Origin: Plasmodium brasilianum
Taxonomy: Eukaryota > Apicomplexa > Aconoidasida > Haemosporida > Plasmodiidae
NCBI RefSeq assembly: GCF_023973825.1
Contig: NC_090123.1
Coordinates: forward strand, 1,285,501 to 1,349,500
DNA: 64,000 bases
Direction of reading: 5' to 3'
In this document: piece by piece, positions 21,195 to 32,877 of the stretch
Layout of the letters: every line of letters begins with the position of its first letter
How positions within the stretch are numbered: the stretch's first letter is position 1
The notes under the pieces: model-generated
What the model was told of the DNA's origin: nothing
The model's input: only the letters and a program-made list of their open reading frames with translations
Databases searched by the model: none
Made by a program: the position numbers and the translations under genes

Positions 21195-24100
21195 CTAATC
21201 CTTTTGAATATCTTCTACATTCTTGCATACATTGAACACTTTTGATTTAGGTTTCATTAAAAAGGGAGGTTTAACCTTGGGAATATTTGCTATGTCATTG
21301 GTTTCTTTAAATAAATTTTTTTTTATCAAATTGCCTACAATTTTGGAGGGAACTTTTGGTATAATTTTTACTAGAGATTTTTCTGTTAACTTCTTTGCAC
21401 TAGATTCAACAACGTTTTCTAAAGAGACTTTACTCAATAACTTATTTGATGTAGACTCTTGCTTCTCCTTCTCCTCCTTCTCTTTTTTTTTGGAATTTAT
21501 CACGTTTAACGAACCTTCCGATTGCGAACTTATATTTTTAGAAAGTATTATTGCCTCATCATGAGAAGTGGCATCATCTATGATTCCATCTTCCCTTTTT
21601 TCCTTATGATTATCATGTTTCTCCTCATCAGAGGCATTAGCATTTTTAATATTATTACAATTTCTGTTTCCTTTATTATCTGACTCCTCTTCTATTGATA
21701 CAGTACGGTTGCCACTACTTTCTTTACTTGCCACTTTTTTAAGAGGAAATTCTTTTAATGTTGATAAGTTTTTCATGTTATGTAATTGTTTTATGAAAAA
21801 ATTTTTTTTTATAAAAGCCTTTTTCTCCTGCATATTTTTAATGTTCTTCATTTTAAGTTTTGGAAGAGTTTTCATGTTGGTTGCTTTGTTTCCATGAGAG
21901 GTAGTATTTTGCTTATCTTGTTTAAGGGGGTCTTTTTCTTCTACATTTCCCTCTAATTGTTCGTCATTCTTTTCGTGGACTTCTTCCTTTCCATTCCCTT
22001 CTTTAGCTCCTTCATTATTCCCATTATTTGGTACTTTAATTTCTGCCTTATCCTCCTTTGATGCCGCTTCCTTTTCTGCTGCTTCCTTTTCTGTCTTCTC
22101 CTCTCCCCTATGCCCATTCGCAAAAGATTCCTTTTTGATTAACCGGCCCTTTTTAGGATGACTTTTTATTTCCTTCAAATTTATAGCTCCATCTTTGGGT
22201 TCATGAGTTTCTACTCCCTTGTCAATTTCGACAATTTGCTCCTTTTTGTTCGTACCTTCATCAAAACCAGACTCTCTACTTTTTGTTATAACCCCATTTG
22301 GCAATTTATGAATGATTACTTCTTTTCCTATCATCTTAGACTGTTCTTTACCCTGTTTCACTTCTAATAAGCTTGACAACTTATTCACGTCAAATGAGGA
22401 ATCCTTTTCTTCCGTTTTTGCATCCAATGTTAAATTGGACAACTTCATACTTAATTCTTCCGGATTGGAGGGCTGCTTTACTGTTTTCTTGTTATTATGA
22501 ATGTCACTACTACTGTAATAATGGGAGGAACTCACATCGTTATCTTCCTCCTTTTTGGTTTCTTCCTCGTCAGATGATCCAAACTGCTTTTTTCCATCGC
22601 TTTCCTTTTTATATTTCTCCATCATATTTATTTTAAAATTATTTTTCATAAAAAGTAATGATGAAGTTCCTCTTTTGAGACTTATTTTTTTTCCGTGCAA
22701 AATGCTGACTTTTCCGTTTGTTCTCTTAGAGATGGCTTTTTCAGTTTTTTCCTTTTCCATTTGTTGTTCCCGTATGTTGTCTTCATTTTTAGGAGTTTCT
22801 ATATGGGATGCGTTGTGTTCACCTTTATGTAACAGTTTTTGTACAATATTTCTCTCATGGGAATCTTTCAAATTTGTATTAGATACTAATGAATGTTCAG
22901 GCTTATCCAAAATTTTTCCTATATTTCTCCTTACTGCATTTTCTATAAATCCTCTTTCATTTGGGATGTTTTCTAATTTTTGAGCAATTTTCATACTACT
23001 TTGAATTTTTACTGGTCTTACTGATTTCATGGGGGGGACTTTCTTCTGTGCCATGAGCACTGCTTTGTCTTGTCCATCTGAGCACGCGCCTTTCCCTGCA
23101 TCTCCGTCTTCTGCTTCTACACTTGGTTCTACACTTGGTTCTACACCTGCTTCTACACTTGGTTCTATACCTGCTTTTACACCAGCTTCTACACCTGCTT
23201 TTACACTTGGTTCTACACTTGGTTCTACACCTGCTTCTACACTTGGTTCTATACCTGCTTTTACACCAGCTTTTACACCAGCTTCTACACTTGGTTCTAC
23301 ACTTGGTTCTACACCTGCTTCTACACTTGGTTCTACACCTGCTTCTACACTTGGTTCTATACCTGCTTTTACACCAGCTTCTACACTTGGTTCTACACTT
23401 GGTTCTACACTTGGTTCTACACCTGCTTCTCCACCCCCCCTCTTCTCCTTCCTCTCGTCGTCCTTTTTAAAAGATACACTTTTTTTAATAGACAATTTTT
23501 CTCCTGCTTTTTTTATGCATCCCTTCTTTATTTCTTCCTTTTTCTGATGGTATTTATCTCTACTTTGTATGTCTTCATATGTGTGTCCATCCTCTTGTTG
23601 TATTTCCAAATTGTTAGTACTTGGATTATTAGAATAGTATTTTCCTATCTTTTCATTTTGTTGTAAGCATGAATTCATTTTTAACGGAGCACTGTTAAAA
23701 CTCTCTTTGTTATTCTTTAAAATCATTTTTTTTATGTCAATTTTTGGTGAAAAAGCTTTTTTTAAAAAATTATTCAAATTTAGGTTCTTCTGTTCCTTGG
23801 ATTTGTCGCTTTTGTTTATAAAACTTTTCGACAAAATGTTGTTCTTATTCGTGCTCCTGTTTGTACCATTATTCATATTGTTATTTATAGCATCATTTAT
23901 ACCATTATTCATACCATTTTTTATGCCATTATTTATACCGCTATTTATAGCATCATTTATACCATTATTCATACCATTATTCATACCATTATTCATACCA
24001 TTATTCATACCATTATTCATACCATTATTCATACCATTATTCATACCATTATTCATACCATTATTCATACCATTATTCATACCATTATTCATACCATTAT

Positions 24101-27100
24101 TCATACCATTATTCATACCATTATTCATACCATTATTCATACCATTATTCATACCATTATTTGCGTTTTCCTCTTCTTCCTTTAATTTATTTTCCTCACT
24201 TGTGGTTGTCCTCTCCGTGCTACTACTGCTGATCTTTTTTACTATCTGCAAAGCCTTTTTTTGCATCATCATCATTTTATTAATTTTTAATGGTATATTC
24301 TTACTAAGTACAATGATGGACTTCTTTTCAACAAATTTTTGATCATTGCAATTTTCTTTTTCCTCCTTATATAGTAATTCTGTTCGTCCTTTTAAATTTA
24401 CCCTATCTAGCATTACATTTTTCTTCATAATAGTAGTAATATCACCACATGCACCATTTGTATCCAAGTAACTATCTTCTTTGTTGGCTTCCCTTGTTAT
24501 ATTGAACATTTGAAATTTTACATTTCCTATAGCATTGTCAGAACTCTTCATTCTTTTAGTTTCATTACTTCGTTTATTTTCCCCTTCTACCTTTGTGATT
24601 TGACTTCCACTCATCTGAGCATTCATATTTTTAAGTGGAAAACCATTTAAATCAATTTTATTTTGCTTAAAAAATTGATTATCTAACAACACCCCTACTT
24701 CTAATATAGTCTTTACATGTTGTTGTTCACTTGAGGGGGGGGCATCATTCTTAGTGAAAGAATGTAGTTCCTTTTCTTTTTCTTCTTTCGTCAACACTTC
24801 CTCATCATCAATTTTTTCGCATACGTTTAGCATACGTTTTTCTATTTTTTGTTTAGGAGATAATTCCATCGAATTTCCTTTTTCTTTACCATCATTTAGT
24901 TCCTTCACATGTAAATCTTTTATTTGTAAGTTTTGAAAATGGTTCTTTTGCTCAATCAAGTGAAGGTCATTTTGCCCTATATTATTCTCCCCTTCTTGGG
25001 AATTCTGATAATCAGATTTTAAGGCATTACCATAATCGGCATTATTCCCACTATCACTGCTACCTCCAGGGTATTCAATATTCGAACCATTAGGTGCAGA
25101 TGAGCAGCTACTTTTCCTTGTCAAGGTTTTCTTTGCTAAAGAGCAATTCTCCTTATTTCCTTGATTAGTTCCCTTATTTATTACTTTACTTTTATTTATC
25201 ATTTTATCTCCTTCCTTACGATTCATATTGTATTCTGTTTTCCCGTTCGACCAAGCAAATTTTGGAATTTTGTCCCCTGATAGTGTAGCTAGTCTGTCGT
25301 TTTTTCCATCATCACGGGAAAGATAACTACAACTACCACTACTTCCTCCTCTGCTGTCGATTATGTCTCTACTACTTTCACCTCTTCTACCGCTGCACAT
25401 GTACCCATCTTTTGCTCCTCCATTAACGCATCTCTCATGCGAAGCATTAGAATCCTTTTTATTCCCCTCATGTTTTAAACTACTATCATGCAGTAATTTG
25501 TGATAATTGGTTTTCATATTATGTACAAACTTAAATTCTTTAGATGGGCTTAAAAAATTTTTTTTAGCAGTACTATTCGAAAAATTTTCTTCATCTCTAT
25601 TTGGCATTCCATTCATTGTCTTTACTACCCTTCCATAACTAAGAGAGGATTTATTTGCTTCATTATTATGTAATTTCGTTTTTGACACAGATGAGAATAA
25701 GCTACTTTTCGAGGGTGATATATATCCCTTTGTATAAGACTCCTTATCGACTAAATTTTTTTCATCAGGATTTATTTTTTTTATTTCTTTATTTACTGCA
25801 CTCTTACTATTAAAACTTGTTATGGAGCTACTAATATCTGCAGAGCTTACTGAAGGGATAATTTTTTTTTCTTTTTTTTTTTTTTTTGTTCATTAGATAA
25901 TAAATTGTCCATATTCAACAGAGAAACTTTTTTTCCCTCTTCTGTTTGTGTTTTCATTTTTTCCATATTTTTATTTTTAAGTGGTGCATTTTTCATATTC
26001 CTTGATACTCCTAACAGTTCTTTTTTGTACTCCTCCTTTGATCCTTTTATCAGTTTGTATTTGTTTTTCACGCCGTTGTATATGTGCTGTTCCCTTTGAG
26101 CCATTTTATCGCCATAAATCTTCTTATCCACATAGGCCTCTTCACCCGTGTGAGCCGCTTTACCATCATTAGTCAATTCACCTGGATGAGCTGCTTCATC
26201 CACATGAGCAATTTTTTTTGGTGTGTCTTCCTTTTCCCTTGTAGAAAGCATTTTCAAATGATCAGCATATTTTTTGCTATTTTTTTCTTTTATTCTTGTA
26301 AAATATTCAATATCATCTACATCACTTTCGCTTAAGACCGTTTCGTCATATACACTTTTGGTGCTACGCCTTTTAGCGGCACCACTTGCATTACTGTTTA
26401 ATTTGTTTTCATAATTGTATATACTTGACCCCTTTTTTTTTTTATACTCCTTTATATTTTCCTTCAGTATGTATGTATTATTAATGAATTCATTTTCACA
26501 GAGAGATACCTTTTTTTTTTCCATTTTTTTTTTTTTTTTATTATCCACCATCTCCATTGTCACTTCCCCCGCAGCCACATCCTGCACTGCCGCTTCTTCA
26601 TCTACATGACTATTACACGTCGATCTACTTGTCCTTCCTTTTTTACTTTTCCTGAGGAGAATATTAGTATGAAGGATTTCATTTCTCATAAGTAGTTTTG
26701 TCGGAGCATTCTTTGTTCTAATATGCTTAAACAAAGCATTAAAGTATAGTTTATTCTTTTCATAATTCACACACACCTTTAAAGGACAGTTTGTACTTGT
26801 CAGCATATTATTGCTTCTGCTCAAATTAACAATATGACTATTCCTTTTATTTATACTATCACTATTATTTATTGTAGGTAATTTGGTTAGCACCTTTTGC
26901 GCTTTATGCAAATTTTTCATTGATTTTTTAATTTCGTAAAATTTTTTTATTAGCTTTTTGGATAAATTTACATTGTTTAGCTTATTTTCTGCATATTCAC
27001 TACTTTTTTTTGCAATCTTCTTTTTTTTTTTTTGAATAATTTTATTTTTTATGCGAACAAAGGGGGGTACCATTTTGTTATTCACACATACACTGCTGTT

Positions 27101-27754
27101 CATAATTTTTTCTTTCACATTTGGATTGGTGTTCATAATTTTTTCTTTTTCTCGTACTCTGTTTGTGTGCTCAACTTGAGGTCTGACCGTCCCAGGGGTG
27201 CATTTATTATGTGTACCATGCGCATCGCGCATATTACGTTCATATGTCCTACTTTTTTCTCTTTTCCTTTTTAAATATGCAACTTCGTTCAAGTGATCAT
27301 CACACGAAGCACCTGAGGAATGAGCATTATTTATTTTTCTTACTTGTCCAAGGAATTGTACGCTCTCTACATTTTTGAGTTTGTCTATAATGTCATTTAT
27401 ACATGAACTATTATTATGGGTAGTATCTACAATTTCGTGTAAGGAATTATTTAAAGAATTTTGTTCAAAATAGTTTTTTACCATTTCTTCATTATTATGA
27501 GTTTTAACTTTTTTTATATGTCCTTTAACTTTTAAACGAAATTTTTCCTTCTTTTTAAATTCTGTAACTAACTGCTTTTCATTTTGTATAATTTCTTTCA
27601 TATTTTTCATTAATGCTATATTTTCCTTTAGATTTTCTTTTTTACATCCTATACCTTCTTCAATATCATCATCGTTTAAGGTTATTACTGTAACCAAATC
27701 GTAAAGTTGGTCGTCCTTCCCCTTTACTAGACCTTTTATCTTTGCCGCACTCAT
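21195..27754 (-). CDS. giant Lys/Ser/Asn-rich protein of unknown function, frame broken in poly-A tract
   Basis: Two long frames are one gene. The first runs from ATG 27754 (MSAAKIKGLVKGKDDQLYDL) for 635 codons and stops at 25847-25849 just after a Lys run. The second is open from the same A-tract (about 25862-25889) without a stop through IIPSVSSADISSSITSFNSK and on to the 1,497 codons ending at 21195. A change of one base in the poly-A tract joins them into about 2,190 aa. The protein is hydrophilic and basic. In-frame repeats include about 20 copies of NNGM (24150-23890) and a Val-Glu-Pro-Ser / Val-Glu-Ala-Gly array (23435-23105). Segments such as KISLKRGTSSLLFMKNNFKI and FPLKKVASKESSGNRTVSIE recur in a basic Ser/Lys style. 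No domain is recognised. The N-terminal 70 residues are the least repetitive and may be the conserved part. Confidence 0.8.
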
Positions 27755-28328
27755 ATTTGAACAGGAATCACCAGGATTGTTCTACTGGTATAAGTAGTTC
27801 TACTGGTATGTGTAGTTCTACTGGTATGAGTATTTCTACCGGTATGAGTAGTTCTACTGGTGTGAGTAGTTCTACCGGTATGAGTAGTTCTACCGGTATG
27901 AGTAGTTCTACCGGTATGAGTAGTTCTACTGGTAAGAGTAACTCCACTAGTAAGAGGTGTTCTACTGGTCAATTTCGTTTTACTGCCACACCTGTTTCTG
28001 TTGCAATGTTTATGTAAATGTATTTCATGTAATAAATGCCTAATTCGCTGTTACGTTCCGTATTAGGCTTCTTTAGACCACATCAGGGGAGTTTCAACAT
28101 GCCCATGCAAGTGTATCCATGTATGTACATACATATATGCCAAATATTTTGGTAAAATATCTTCCGTTTAATTGTTCTTTTTTCGTGTATCATTATTTTT
28201 TTTTTTTTTTTTTTCCGTAATATATTATATATTAAACAACTATTCCTTTTTCTACTCTTTTAATGATATAAATTTCTACATAGTAAAAGCATAAAAAAAA
28301 AATTTAATTTTTTTAATTTTTTTTTTAT
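27755..28328. other. upstream spacer of the giant gene with 18-bp minisatellite
   Basis: From about 27775 to 27965 there are about ten tandem copies of an 18-bp unit (GGTATGAGTAGTTCTACY), ending about 20 bp from the gene's ATG, so they lie in its 5' UTR or promoter. They are open in frame on both strands (Ser/Thr/Gly-Met and Thr/Arg/His peptides) but have no independent sign of coding. A GC-richer stretch at 28025-28115 and a T17 run at about 28196-28215 follow. Confidence 0.75.
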
Positions 28329-28745
28329 TTAAGGAGGATTATTCTGCGAAGAATTTTTCTCTTTTTTCTCTTTCAATTTTTTCCTTCTCAGCGTGGTGGG
28401 AATATTTTTCCTAAAAATAGCGAAAAAAATGCGGAAAAAAATAATGAAAAAAATAGGGATAAATGTGTACGTGACTATATTGCTAAAAATTCCAAAAAAC
28501 CTATTTAACAAATTTCCTTATATAGATTTGTAAGTAAAAAAGAGAGAAGCGAAATAACGAAACATTCAAATATCATTTATTGTGTAATTTACCGAGATCT
28601 GTGCTTATTCGGAGGACTCTTAAATTTGGTTCTTTGTTCAACTAAATTATGCTCATGTATATATTCTAGGCTCTATTAAGCAATTAAATGAAAAAAAATG
28701 ACAAGCCGAGTACGTAAAAAATTCGTTTTTTCTTTTTGCTACCAT
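28329..28745 (-). CDS. possible three-exon small membrane protein (93 aa)
   Basis: Exons 28745-28714, 28670-28593 and 28500-28329 join in phase (ends 2, 2). The protein starts MVAKRKNEFFT, continues LEYIHEHNLVEQRTKFKSPP, then a strongly hydrophobic segment (FFGIFSNIVTYTFIPIFFII) and a basic tail (PTTLRRKKLKEKKEKNSSQN). The middle exon has very good coding quality and a GTAAAT donor; the last exon follows AATAG. Intron 1 would be only 43 nt, which is short, so the first exon is the weakest part. One membrane span with flanking basic residues suggests an ER or mitochondrial membrane protein. No family is named. Confidence 0.45.
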
Positions 28746-28900
28746 AAATATACATAGAGGAAAAAAAGCACGCAAAATGAAAAGAGCAAATAAATATGTA
28801 TAAATATAAGAAATACACAAATGAATATATAAATATACGGATTATTAAATATATAAATTAAAAAAATAAATAAATAAATAAATAAATAAATAAATCGAAG

Positions 28901-29026
28901 TACAAGCTCGAATTTATAGGCTTAAATAAAAGCGACAACAAATTTAACCAGGCAGAGGTTACACACAAAAATTTTGAAAAATTAATGTACCAAAAAATAT
29001 CTTTTTTGCAACAGATCAAAAGCGTT
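28901..29026 (+). CDS. internal exon of an unresolved plus-strand gene
   Basis: A 126-nt block entered after TCGAAG and left at a perfect GTAAGT donor (29027). It encodes YKLEFIGLNKSDNKFNQAEV then THKNFEKLMYQKISFLQQIK. Coding quality is high. Possible first exons are ATG 28698 (MTSR, donor GTACGT) or ATG 28779 (MKRANKY, donor GTATAA); both are phase 0 and fit. The 3' exons were not identified with certainty; the exon at 29932 is a candidate. No family recognised; the fragment is hydrophilic and probably helical. Confidence 0.45.
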
Positions 29027-29040
29027 GTAAGTTGCAAATA

Positions 29041-29047
29041 GCGGGTA

Positions 29048-29098
<51 letters not shown>

Positions 29099-29217
29099 AA
29101 ACAAAACAAAATAAAACAAAACAAAATAAAACAAAAAAAACATATATATATAAAATAAATGAACTGAATTAAATAAATGAAATAAACGGATAAAACAAAA
29201 AAAAAAATAAGTAAAAA
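29041..29217. repeat. poly-A tract and A-rich low complexity
   Basis: A run of about 46 A (29050-29096) followed by AAACAAAATA-type sequence. Confidence 0.9.
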
Positions 29218-29218
29218 T

Positions 29219-29530
29219 ATGACTCATTCATATAAATATAGGGGAAAAATTATGACTAAGCCATATAAATTTAAGCAAATAATTATGACTTGGTTATATA
29301 TATTTAAGGAAAAATGATGACCCAGTTATATAAATTGAAGGAAAAAATTATGACCCAGTCATACATTTTTAAGGGAAAAATCACGATTTTATAATGCAAA
29401 TTTAAAAGAAGAAAAAAAAAGGAATATATCTGCTTCCATTTGTACACAAATTTGAGAAAAAAAATGCCGTAACACAATTGCATAAATGTAAGGAAAAATA
29501 TTATAACATTATAATACAGAGCTATAGGGG
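29219..29530. repeat. degenerate 33-bp direct repeat
   Basis: Six or more imperfect copies of a unit of about 33 bp, each starting ATGACYNNRTYATAT and ending in a GGAAAAATT block. The first five (29219 to about 29385) are clear, the later ones decayed. Unlike most arrays in the window it is old and diverged and not low in information. It is not coding in any single frame. Confidence 0.6.
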
Positions 29531-29544
29531 GAAATTATATCTAT

Positions 29545-29931
29545 TGATAAATATTATTTCCTTCGTAATTTCTCCATTTTTTAACTACTTTTCTAAGGAA
29601 TCTTCTTGAATAAATGTACTCCATCTTTTTTTGTTGTTACGTTTGATGTGATATTACGTAATTCGCAAGAAGTAGGATGTATCATAAATATGATTACTTA
29701 AATGGTGTGTTCTTAAATTTTCATTCCAATTTTAAAAATTCTCTGTTTATAAAGTTAAAATTATTTTCTTCTATTATGGAAAAATATATACTTACATATT
29801 ATACTCAATAAAATATCAGAACAAATTTTTAAACAATGGGAAAAAAAACAACAAAAAAAAAAAAAAACATGTACATGTAAATATATACACCAGTATAATG
29901 TACAAGGACTTACGGAAATCACTCTTTGCAG
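29545..29931. other. coding-like block open on both strands, unresolved
   Basis: On the minus strand a frame ending at 29593-29595 reads MIHPTSCELRNITSNVTTKK from ATG 29685. A second minus frame starts at ATG 29623 (MEYIYSRRFLRKVVKKWRNY), and a separate minus exon runs from ATG 30006 to a GTAAGT donor at about 29910. On the plus strand a frame is open after CTAAG 29597 (TPSFFVVTFDVILRNSQEVG). At least one is likely real, but phases do not combine into a single model. Confidence 0.3.
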
Positions 29932-30130
29932 CTTAACGTACATGACAGATTCACATAGCGGTTTGCTTCGAAATGGTGATGTGTTAACAAAACGAATAAA
30001 CAACATGTTCCATTTATTTGAAGCGGTTGTATATTTTTACATTTACGTAAAATTTATTCATCATTATAGCTTATATGTTCTTATTAAAAGAAAAAAAATA
30101 ATAAATGAAAACAAAACAACATTATTTTAA
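29932..30130 (+). CDS. small protein or last exon with one hydrophobic segment
   Basis: A frame entered after a good acceptor (CACTCTTTGCAG, exon from 29932) or from ATG 29942, ending at TAA 30128-30130. The 62-residue form reads MTDSHSGLLRNGDVLTKRIN, then a hydrophobic stretch (FHLFEAVVYFYIYVKFIHHY) and a basic tail. Order and spacing (Asn-Gly-x-Val-Leu-x-x-Arg before a membrane segment) recall selenoprotein K/S-like small ER proteins. That similarity is weak, and no in-frame UGA or SECIS element was found, so function is left open. The minus strand of the same island also holds an exon-like frame. Confidence 0.4.
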
Positions 30131-30518
30131 TTGGGGGAATAGATTTGCTTCTACGAGGAAGGAGTATTACAATTTAAAAAAAAAAAATGGATTGTCCAAA
30201 GACATGAAAATTTTTTTTCTTTTTTTTTTTTTTTTTTGCTCTTTTTTCGTTCTTTTTTCGTCCTTTTTTCCTTTTCTTTACTATTTTAACTCACCGCCGT
30301 TTTGTGTGTTGCAAAATGTAACCCGTTTAATTCTCATAAATGGACTAAAATACAAATAATCAGATACGGTTAACTTTCTCGTAAATGTTCACGTTTTAAA
30401 ATTAAATGTTGAAAGGAACGCGTAACATTAAAATGTTAAGAATAATTTAAATATGTTATTTATCATATCACAAGACTTTTATATAAATTTTTTTTTTTTC
30501 TTTTTTTTTTTTTAAAGA
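30131..30518. other. spacer with long T tracts
   Basis: A short frame from ATG 30105 (MKTKQHYFNWGNRFASTRKE) overlaps the previous ORF's end and is open until a T-rich tract at 30211-30282. It may be a separate exon. T-runs at 30489-30512 lie just before the next ATG. Confidence 0.4.
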
Positions 30519-30829
30519 ATGGAAATTTGGGTGAGAATTTCTGCACCCCTAGGAGACTCCTTTATATCTATTACATGGGAGTTCATAAGGAATAAAAAAA
30601 AAAAAAAATTTAATATCTTCAGTTATAATAAATTTGAAAAAGAAGTAAAAGTAAGAGAGTCACACGTTACTTAAAATGATATTTATGTCTTAATTATATC
30701 ACAATAAAATTACCACATATCTATGTTATGCTTAGCACGTTTATATTACGCAGACAAGTTAACCTTTCCATCATTCTATTATGTACGTGCAATGCAGCTA
30801 TTTCGTTATATTTACATATATATATATAC

Positions 30830-30892
<63 letters not shown>

Positions 30893-31065
30893 CATATATA
30901 TATACATACATGCATTTCTGCACTTTTGCAGCGTTTTACTTCAATTCACTTTGCACACAAATGAAGGGTGTTTTTTCTTTATTTTCTCTTATTTTTCTAT
31001 ATTCTATCATATTTTATTTTTTTGTTCAGACCATACCCATAATAACTGTGGTATCCCTGGAATAA
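30519..31065 (+). CDS. two-exon small protein of unknown function (55 aa)
   Basis: Exon 1 (30519-30650) starts at ATG 30519 after a T-rich leader ending TTTAAAGA. It encodes [25 protein letters not shown], a Lys run and [14 protein letters not shown], then a GTAAGA donor. The intron (30651-31029) is A+T-rich with a (TA)n tract and ends TTTTTTTGTTCAG. Exon 2 joins in phase 0 and reads [11 protein letters not shown] with TAA at 31063-31065. Both the frame across the poly-A run in exon 1 and the splice phases are consistent, which supports the model. No family recognised. Confidence 0.5.
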
Positions 31066-31299
31066 ATGTTCTTCCCAATATAACATAAACAAGCATATCC
31101 CTTCTTTTTTAAAACAATAATTTTCAAATTTATAAATATGTTTACCCATGTTATGAAGGTACTAATTTTGTTATAAAATATAACCTGTTCATAATTTTAT
31201 AAAAAAGGAAAAATCTCTAATTGATATGATACATTTTTAAAGAGAATATTTAAAACATGTTACATTAAGCCAACTTTTTTTTTCACAAAAAAAATAAGC

Positions 31300-31587
31300 A
31301 TGCGTTTATATGATGACAAAAGTTTCATGTTTGCAGAAAAAATGAAGGGAAAAGAGAAAAAACTAAAAATAAAAATGATACATAAAAGTATATATGTAAT
31401 ATGTGATATTGAAAGAAGAAAAATTAATTCGCTATATAAAAAAAAAAAAAAAATTATGTACATTATTGTATTAAATAAAACAAAAATGTATTTTACATTC
31501 TCACAGTTTTATAATATATTATTTAACCGCTTCTTCTTGAGCATATTTGTATACATATATTTCTACATACATAATATGATAATATAA
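31300..31587 (+). CDS. possible tail-anchored small protein (95 aa)
   Basis: An open frame from ATG 31300 to a stop at 31587. The first 50 residues are charged (MRLYDDKSFMFAEKMKGKEK), the last 40 are hydrophobic (FYNILFNRFFLSIFVYIYFY) and would form one membrane span near the C-terminus. The composition is partly driven by A+T bias and a poly-A run (31440-31454), so it could be chance. No family recognised. Confidence 0.3.
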   Translation: MRLYDDKSFMFAEKMKGKEKKLKIKMIHKSIYVICDIERRKINSLYKKKKKIMYIIVLNKTKMYFTFSQFYNILFNRFFLSIFVYIYFYIHNMII

Positions 31588-32773
31588 TATACCAAGCTTC
31601 ATAACAAAAAAAGGAGAACGTCAAGATGTATTTTATACATATGCATGTACCAAAATATATATGATGGCACACCCCTCAATTCCCCTTACTGTAGAATACA
31701 TTTTCATTAAGGCTATAAAAATGTAAACAGCTTCTTATAAAGATGATACGTAGGTACAATTCAACAATTTGGTACATAAATTTTAAAACTTCTTATTAAT
31801 AAGGTCAGGAATAATTATAATGTACAATTTGTTCATTAAATAAAACGTTCAGCAAAACTTCTTAAAAAAAGCTGTTATATTGTTGAATTGTTTTTCACGC
31901 ACTTTATGACTAGTGCATGTATACCATCATAGGGGGATGTATTAACTTCTATTCATATTAGGAGCACTACATAAATATATATACATACATGTATACATAC
32001 ATACATACATACGTACATACATACGTACATACATACGTACATACATACGTACGTACATACATACACAAGTACATATATACATACTACATACATACACAAG
32101 TACATATATACATACTACATACATACTCAAGTACTTATATACATACGTACATGTATACATACGTATATATAAACTTATATATACCTGTTCACGTACATCC
32201 GTATATTGCATTAATGAGGATATAGCCCTACGCTAATAAAACTATACACAATATGCACATAAAGAATGCAGTATATTGTTATGTACATGTGCAGTAAATC
32301 ATAGTATAATTTATTTTGGGTCATTTTTTTGCCATTTTGTTAGATTAATTTTTCCCTTTTTTTTTTTTTTTCATTTTATTAAGATTCTAATTGAAAGTAA
32401 ATTCACATGAACAAAATTTTGGAAAGATTAAATTCTCAACATATTACATTTTTTATGCTGTTTTTAATTAATTTAATGTTTGGGGAAAACGCATTATTAT
32501 TAATATAACATTCATATATAAAATAATATAATGGAATATTACATAATATAATACTATAATAATACACCTTTATATATATATATAACTACGTAAGCAACTG
32601 TTAAACCATTTTTCAAGTTCTTGTGAACAGTTTAGAGAGCCACATATATTTAATTAAAATATACATTATTATATATACTCATATGTTTGGTATAACACGT
32701 TTGCAAAGAAACAAAAGCAGAAAAATAAATTTTAAAAAAAATATTAAGTTTGGTACTATAAAAATAAAAAAAA
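31588..32773. other. upstream spacer of ribosomal protein SA
   Basis: At about 31981-32165 lies an array of ACATACATACGT units and a 31-bp derivative (ACATACACAAGTACATATATACATACT) in three copies. (TA)n at 32571-32585. The 5' UTR/promoter of the SA gene must lie in the last few hundred bases. Open frames here (for example from ATG 32683) are shadows of SA exon 1. Confidence 0.6.
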
Positions 32774-32843
32774 ATGACGAACAAGAAAGTACAATCCCCA
32801 AAGGAAGAAAGCATTGCTAAAATGCTTATTTGTAAAGTAAAAT

Positions 32844-32877
<34 letters not shown>

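Noticed and set aside
23029..24342. Plus-strand ORFs of 115-211 codons (Leu/Pro/Ile repeats)
   Set aside because: Exact antisense of the repeat arrays of the giant minus-strand protein.
32683..32820. Basic 45-codon ORF (MFGITRLQRNKS)
   Set aside because: It overlaps RPSA exon 1 in another frame; the exon-1 frame joins perfectly to the conserved uS2 sequence.
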